Both the position numbers and the translations under genes were made by a program. The notes below the pieces were generated by a model. It saw only the letters and a list, made by a program, of their open reading frames with translations. It made no database searches and had not been told where the DNA came from. DNA of 64,000 nt. Source: Daucus carota subsp. sativus. Its lineage: Eukaryota > Streptophyta > Magnoliopsida > Apiales > Apiaceae. The DNA lies in assembly GCF_001625215.2 (NCBI RefSeq), contig NC_030388.2, positions 19,962,058-20,026,057 of the forward strand, given 5' to 3'. Of the stretch, positions 59,172 through 64,000 are shown one piece after another. Numbering within the stretch: the stretch's first letter is position 1; every line of letters starts with the position of its first letter.

Positions 59172-60120
59172 GAAAAGAATACTTCGTCTCAGTTATCTTC
59201 TATGAGTATTTTAATAAGTTAACAGGTAATTAATGTTTTCGTTATCTGTTTATTGAAAATTATAAATAATTAGTACGTGCAACTTTGTGGAATACGACGC
59301 CGAGCCATGTGAGTTTAAAATAAGGAATTAGGACTCACGGTTGCTCAGTGTCGGGAGTTCAGAAGTCCAAAATTTAAGACACATATAGATTATACTCCCC
59401 CCTCACGTTTAATTTTATGGATTTTTTCACCCAATTTAACACTCTTATAAGATATGATTATATAATTTATTTTAATTTTTTTTTTCTAAATAAAAATTCA
59501 AACAAAAAAAGAAAATATTAAGAATGAGCTATAGCACTATATTTTACATCAACATTTCATGTACGGGTACAACTTAGGGGTGGAGGAAGTATATTTAAGT
59601 GCTGACACAAAATTTTATCATGATAAATCGTAAGAATAAAAATAAGTTGTTAAAAAAAAAATCTCTTGCTAGGAACCCACAGCTTTTTAATATTGAGCTT
59701 CTCTTACTGTGGGACCAGTTTGATAAAATTCGATGAGACCCAATTATAAGTGGAAGTGGGCTTATACATTAGAATAGTGTGATCATATTTTTTATAATCC
59801 ATTTTATGCTAATTATGTGATATTAAAAAAAACTCACGTGTAAGTGAACTTGGTCTCTCCAGTGGGATGCTCTTAGAGCATCACAGTGAGTTCTGCCCAC
59901 TTCCTCTTTTTGCCGGTCCTATCTGTAGCCACATAAGCTTTAAATGGTTTCTGGAAGAAAATGGCCGAAGCACTCCAATGCTATAAAACCAACTCAAACT
60001 GGTCACATTGTTATTATACTGTGATTGTAAAACAATATAGTTAATATATATTGATGTTTAAACCGTGACTTGTAAGAGTATTTTGTTGTCCTTGTGTTTG
60101 CTGAGGCATAACATATTAAG
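59172..60120. other. Repeat-rich spacer
   Basis: Includes the MITE at 59393-59591. 59640-59990 carries motifs (GGATGCTCTTAGAGCATC) like the AGCATCTCC-ended MITEs, suggesting another decayed element. No gene seen. Confidence 0.45.
59393..59591. mobile_element. Stowaway-like MITE (short, diverged)
   Basis: Begins TATACTCCCCCCTCACGTTT and ends AGGGGTGGAGGAAGTA. Imperfect inverted repeats, about 200 bp. Confidence 0.55.
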
Positions 60121-60366
60121 TGGGTGTTTGGCACGGGCTTATAAGCCCGGCTTCTGAATTATAAGTTAGAAGCACTTATTTGTACCGTTTGTGTAAGAAG
60201 TCAAGAAGTACTTAAAAAAAGCTACGATTACTAGCTTTTGTCTCACGATTTCTACTTATTTCTCAAACACTTTTATCACTTATAAGTTAAGACTTGCTTC
60301 TAACTTCTACTTCACTTTTTTACTTTAAGCAATAAGCACTTATTTCAAGCTCACTCAAACGGCCCC
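60121..60366. mobile_element. hAT-like MITE, most complete copy of its family
   Basis: GGGTGTTTGGCACGGGCTTA on the left and AGCTCACTCAAACGGCCCC on the right are imperfect inverted repeats. The middle has TATAAGTTAGAAGCACTTAT and TTACTTTAAGCAATAAGC. No clear 8-bp target duplication was identified. Confidence 0.7.
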
Positions 60367-60367
60367 T

Positions 60368-60860
60368 AATACTTCCTACGCTTACTTTTCACAAGGTCAA
60401 TACACAGTAAAGACTCTTCAGAATTACTGCTTTGTACTGACTACCGACATCAGGTCTGCTAGCTTAGACATTGCTCCTGCATTGCACTTTCTTGACTGTT
60501 CTTCAAGCTCATTTGAAGCTACTTGAACTTTGCAACTCTTTTAAATATATATAGTACAATCATCATATGCTGAGTACTATATATTGAAATAAACACTGAA
60601 CAGAACACTACTTTGATTTACTGGAATGGAAAACTACAATCTGAAATGATAACCACACAGTGTGTGACTACTAATAGCTAAGCTCCTTCAAACCAGGAAA
60701 GCATATCCTAACATTTCTCTAACTTATCAACTCACAGACCTAAGCAACTACAACTACTGAAGACTCCTACTATGCTACTCAGTGTGCACAAAACACGCTG
60801 ATTTATTCAGCAAACATAAATAAATAAAACAAGCATGTTTAGATTAATAATCCCAACATA
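60368..60860 (-). mobile_element. Partial 3' LTR of a Copia retrotransposon
   Basis: On the minus strand, downstream of the Copia pol remnant, AGATTAAGGGGGAGTA (polypurine tract) is followed directly by TGTTGGGATTATTAATC, a typical Copia LTR start. The sequence continues with a TATATATATTTAAAAG block. The expected closing ...CCCAACA is not found before the MITE at 60121-60366, so the LTR seems truncated. Confidence 0.7.
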
Positions 60861-60872
60861 CTCCCCCTTAAT

Positions 60873-61729
60873 CTAAACAGCTTTAAGTTTCTTCACTCCC
60901 AGCAAACTTCGCATTTTCTCAAATTTTGCTGCTGCTAACGCCTTGGTCAATATATCAGCACGCTGCTCATTTGTACTCACATGTTTAATAACAATCAACC
61001 CTTGCTCAACGCAATCACGAATGAAATGGTACCTTAAATCGATGTGTTTACTTCGGCCATGAAATACTAGATTTCGAGCTAAGTCGACTGCAGATCGATT
61101 GTCTATATACAAAATCATTGGACCTGGTTTCACATCCATTATATGACTAAGAACACGCTGAAGCCAAATTGCTTGACACGCAGCAGCAGTAGCTGCCATG
61201 AACTCTGCTTCACATGAAGAGAGGGCAACACATCGTTGCTTTTGAGAAACCCAAGTGATCAAATTTTCATCAAGATAAAAAGCCATTCCTCCAGTGCTCT
61301 TTCTATCGTCCAAACTACCTGCTAAATCACTGTCCGAGAATCCTGATAATATGTAGTTACCTCATCCCTTTGCATAAATTAAGCCATAGTCCAATGTTCC
61401 CTTCACATAGCGGCAAATTCTCTTCACAGCATTTAAATGTAATTCTGTAGGCCTCTGTATATATCTACTGACAATACCTACTGCATAGGCGATGTCCGGT
61501 CGTGTATGTACTAGATAACGCAGTCCACCAACAATGCTCTTGTAGTGTGTAGGACTTAAATGCTCACCAGTCTTGTCTTCATGAACCTGCAGTTTGTATT
61601 CCATAGGAAAATTGACAGTGTTGCATTCCCCCATCCCTGCTTTGTCAAGCACCTTCTTAGCATAAGCTGACTGACGTATCTCAATATATTCTGCACCTTG
61701 AATAACTTCCAAGCCCAGATAATAAGAAA
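60873..61729 (-). pseudogene. Copia retrotransposon pol remnant (reverse transcriptase end and RNase H)
   Basis: One minus-strand frame reads from the end of the reverse transcriptase (IRQSAYAKKVLDKAGM, then GGLRYLVHTRPDIAYAVGIV) into RNase H (DDRKSTGGMAFYLDENLITW, SSCEAEFMA, YIDNRSAVDLA, KHIDLRYHFIRD, RADILTKAL), ending KKLKAV. An in-frame TGA at 61364-61362 replaces one codon near YAKG.GNYILSGFSDSDLAGS. The 5' part is cut off by the CACTA element starting at 61730, so gag, integrase and most of the polymerase are absent here. Confidence 0.93.
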
Positions 61730-64000
61730 CACTAGTACAAAAACGACTTTTAGCTACGGTTAAATTAGGCCTTTAGCGTCGGCAATCCAGCGTAGTATAT
61801 GAACCCGACGCTATAGGGTAGTATCAATTGCGTCGGTTAAAAACACCGACGCTTAAGTGTATATTGCCACGGTTAACTGTCGACGCAGTAGACCTGTCAA
61901 CCGACGCCTAAAGTTAGTTTTGTGCGTCGGGTGTGTACAATGCCGTAGCCTAAAGTTTAGTTTTATGCGTCGCAGGTCAAAGACCCGACGCAAGAAGTCG
62001 TACCTTAAGCGTCGGTGGTCATACCGGCGTTGCTTAAATTCATTTTTTGGCCTGTATCTTATGCGTCGGTAGTCAAACAGGCGACGCTAAAGATTACACC
62101 TATAGCGTCGGCTTTCAAACTGCCGTGGCTTAAAGTGTTTTTTTTTTTTTTAATTTATAGATATTTTTCTGCTTCTGACCCTTTTTTATATATATATTAA
62201 CCCTGTGCATCATTCAGTAATGTAAATGAATCCAACACCAAATGCCCAAAGTCAATAGCACTAATAAACTAAAATTACACAAACTTAACTTGGAATTAAT
62301 CAATGTACATTAAAATTAAATGTATTACAACCCATAATTCTTCTTGTCAAATTACATGTCCACACTAGAAATTATGAAATCAATACGTAGTAATAAGTCA
62401 GCTGCCTCAGTCTTCGCTCTCGTCCTTACCACTAAAAAGCTTGTAGTGGCCATTAAAGTCCGTCAACTATCTGTACATATGAACAAGTAAAGCAAGTTAG
62501 TAGTCATATGATTACAAATGAATACATATAATTTAATTAATGGAAGTTGTTTTCAAACCTCATTATAGACATTCAACTGTAAAAAACTCAGCCCACAGTT
62601 CCCGAACCTCATTGAGTTCCTTCTTTAAATACCTTCTTGAACCAAGGCCCTTGAAAATGCAAATGATGATATTAACATATTTAGACAAAATAATGAGTTC
62701 AATATTCCTATAAGAATCATTAACTATATATTTTGCTCTTACCTCTTTCCAATTGGTATTAGGATTTTTTTGAGAAAGCAGGAATACTTCATGCATGTAC
62801 CTCATAACAAATAAACCGCACTCTGTACCTCCTTGTTGTTGAGGACACTATACAAAGAAACCAAGAATATTATCAGAATGAATAATGTCAGAGAACAAAA
62901 TCATATTAATCAACAAGTACCACCTGAACATCTGCATGACACCAAAGAAATTCCTTTCGGTTATTCTTCCTGCCACCTTGTGCTACATACAGTTTATATG
63001 CCCTATACAATAAGAATAGGTTACATAATCTGCATCGTTTATATCATTTACTTCTTCAAATTAACATCAAATATGACTTACGTTCGTGTAGGTGTTGTCA
63101 ACCGAATATCCCGCTCCCTTCTCAATGAATCAAACACGTAAATGACACTTTCATCCAAACAGAATAGAAGCAATATCCAATGATCACTACAACAATGCAC
63201 ACATAAATTTTAAACATATATAGAAATTATAATGTCAATGAAAATACTCAAATAAATTTATTTTGTTCTTACTCTTGGATGTATGGTGCAAAGATAAAAC
63301 GCTTATCTTTGTTTGTAACTAAAAACTCTGTCATATACTGAGTGACTTCCTCAATACGGTTATATTCACGCTTGTGATTTATCACCAGTCTAGATGGTGA
63401 CATAAATGCAAATCTATCATCATTCATCTCCTTGCACAAATTCTCAATGTACCTGCAACATTATACATCATATCACAATAAACATGCATAGTAATAAACA
63501 ACTCGAGAGCAGATTTTTAGAAAAAGGAGTACTCTTACTTCGAATAGATTTCCAAGATGGGTATATTTAACCAACTCTTTTTCAAGAATTGATCAACATC
63601 TTCGTATGTCACATATATGGTAATTGTTCCATCTTCAAAAGTAAAGGTTGCATCTTTTGAACCACGTTGCTCAAGCAAGTAGCGTAAAGATCTACAATTC
63701 TGAGTTGAATTTTCATCACTCACGCCTTTCTTCAACTGAGTCGCTGAACCTTTACTCTCAGGCTTTGTGACAACTTTTTCTGGGCTTTTTTCATGACCTT
63801 TTTTCTTCTCCAACGATACGGGATCCTAATAAATCACAGTTAGAGGCACAAAAAGAAAAAGCAATTAAATGTGAAGAAAATTCAGTGCCTTAATATAAAT
63901 TATGTACCTGTCCCAAGATCACGAGCTCCTTAGGCCACTGCACAAAACTACCCTCAGCATTTCCTATCGTTTCATGTTCAGAACAAGGCACTGGAAGGGG
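61730..64000. mobile_element. CACTA transposon end with GCGTCGG subterminal repeats, extends past the window
   Basis: Starts CACTAGTACAAAAACGACTT, joined directly to the Copia remnant. 61770-62135 contains repeated GCGTCGG / CCGACGC motifs in both orientations. It carries the Ulp1-type protease gene on the minus strand. The other terminus and the target duplication lie outside the window. Confidence 0.82.
62563..64000 (-). CDS. CACTA-borne Ulp1-like cysteine protease gene (C-terminal part)
   Basis: Seven exons on the minus strand join in frame: 64000-63908 (continuing outside), 63825-63539, 63452-63273, 63186-63082, 63002-62924, 62847-62743 and 62649-62563. Recognisable C48 (Ulp1/SUMO protease-like) features in order: KRFIFAPYIQ, catalytic His in DHWILLLF, catalytic Asp in VIYVFDSLR, Gln in CPQQQGG, and nucleophile Cys in GGTECGLFVMRYM. 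It ends LWAEFFTVECL. The upstream part is lysine/serine-rich (EKKKGHEKSPEKV). Such proteases are carried by many plant CACTA and Mutator-like elements; their role in transposition is not settled. All splice phases agree and no stop interrupts the exons, so the gene looks undecayed. The 5' part and any transposase lie beyond the window. Confidence 0.82.

Noticed and set aside
1-64000. CRISPR array or bacterial operon
   Set aside because: Tandem repeats here lack regular unique spacers, and gene structure is clearly that of a plant nuclear genome.

Overview
The window is nuclear DNA from a flowering plant, most likely a eudicot. It is AT-rich, its genes have many GT-AG introns with long AT-rich interiors, and about half of the readable sequence is transposon-derived. 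All five protein genes resemble eudicot orthologues. An asterid, possibly of the Apiaceae, is my guess from general sequence feel and from the coumarin-pathway gene; nothing in the sequence proves it. I saw no bacterial, organellar or viral gene set and no CRISPR array.

Layout. 1-6.5 kb is repeat-rich intergenic DNA: a Helitron 3' end, a probable LINE 3' end and a GC-rich hAT-type MITE. 6.5-11.5 kb (+) is a five-exon mitochondrial pyruvate carrier gene of the MPC2 type whose third intron is swollen by repeats. 12.65-16.4 kb (-) is a three-exon plant gene of unknown function. It is head-to-head with a five-exon plastid-targeted glycinamide ribonucleotide formyltransferase gene (17.7-23.3 kb, +), which uses a GC-AG intron and carries an antisense DnaJ-type zinc-ribbon fragment in its second intron. 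24.0-25.2 kb (-) is a single-exon KIN17-like gene with a fresh 42-bp in-frame duplication. 27.4-35.6 kb (-) is an eleven-coding-exon CDP-diacylglycerol synthase gene, with 5' UTR exons reaching about 37.5 kb. 43.6-50.1 kb (-) is a two-exon 2-oxoglutarate dioxygenase gene of the feruloyl/p-coumaroyl-CoA ortho-hydroxylase (coumarin-forming) type, split in exon 1 by a 5.1-kb CACTA transposon with a perfect CGG target duplication. 50.4-64 kb is almost entirely mobile DNA: nested MITEs, a Tnp2-type transposase relic, a 3-kb CACTA element, a Copia pol remnant and, at the right edge, a CACTA element carrying an intact-looking Ulp1-type protease gene.

The genes do not form a pathway cluster. They cover mitochondrial pyruvate import, plastid purine synthesis, phospholipid synthesis, nucleic-acid binding/repair and phenylpropanoid (coumarin) chemistry. 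What unifies the window is transposon activity: at least four CACTA copies or relics with different subterminal repeats, ten Stowaway-like MITEs (two nested cases), a recurrent hAT-like MITE family, two hAT MITEs built of GC-rich simple motifs, a miniature LTR element nested in a MITE, two Helitron ends and two copies of one SINE family. Exon boundaries were derived by hand from reading frame and splice sites; no alignment or database search was run.
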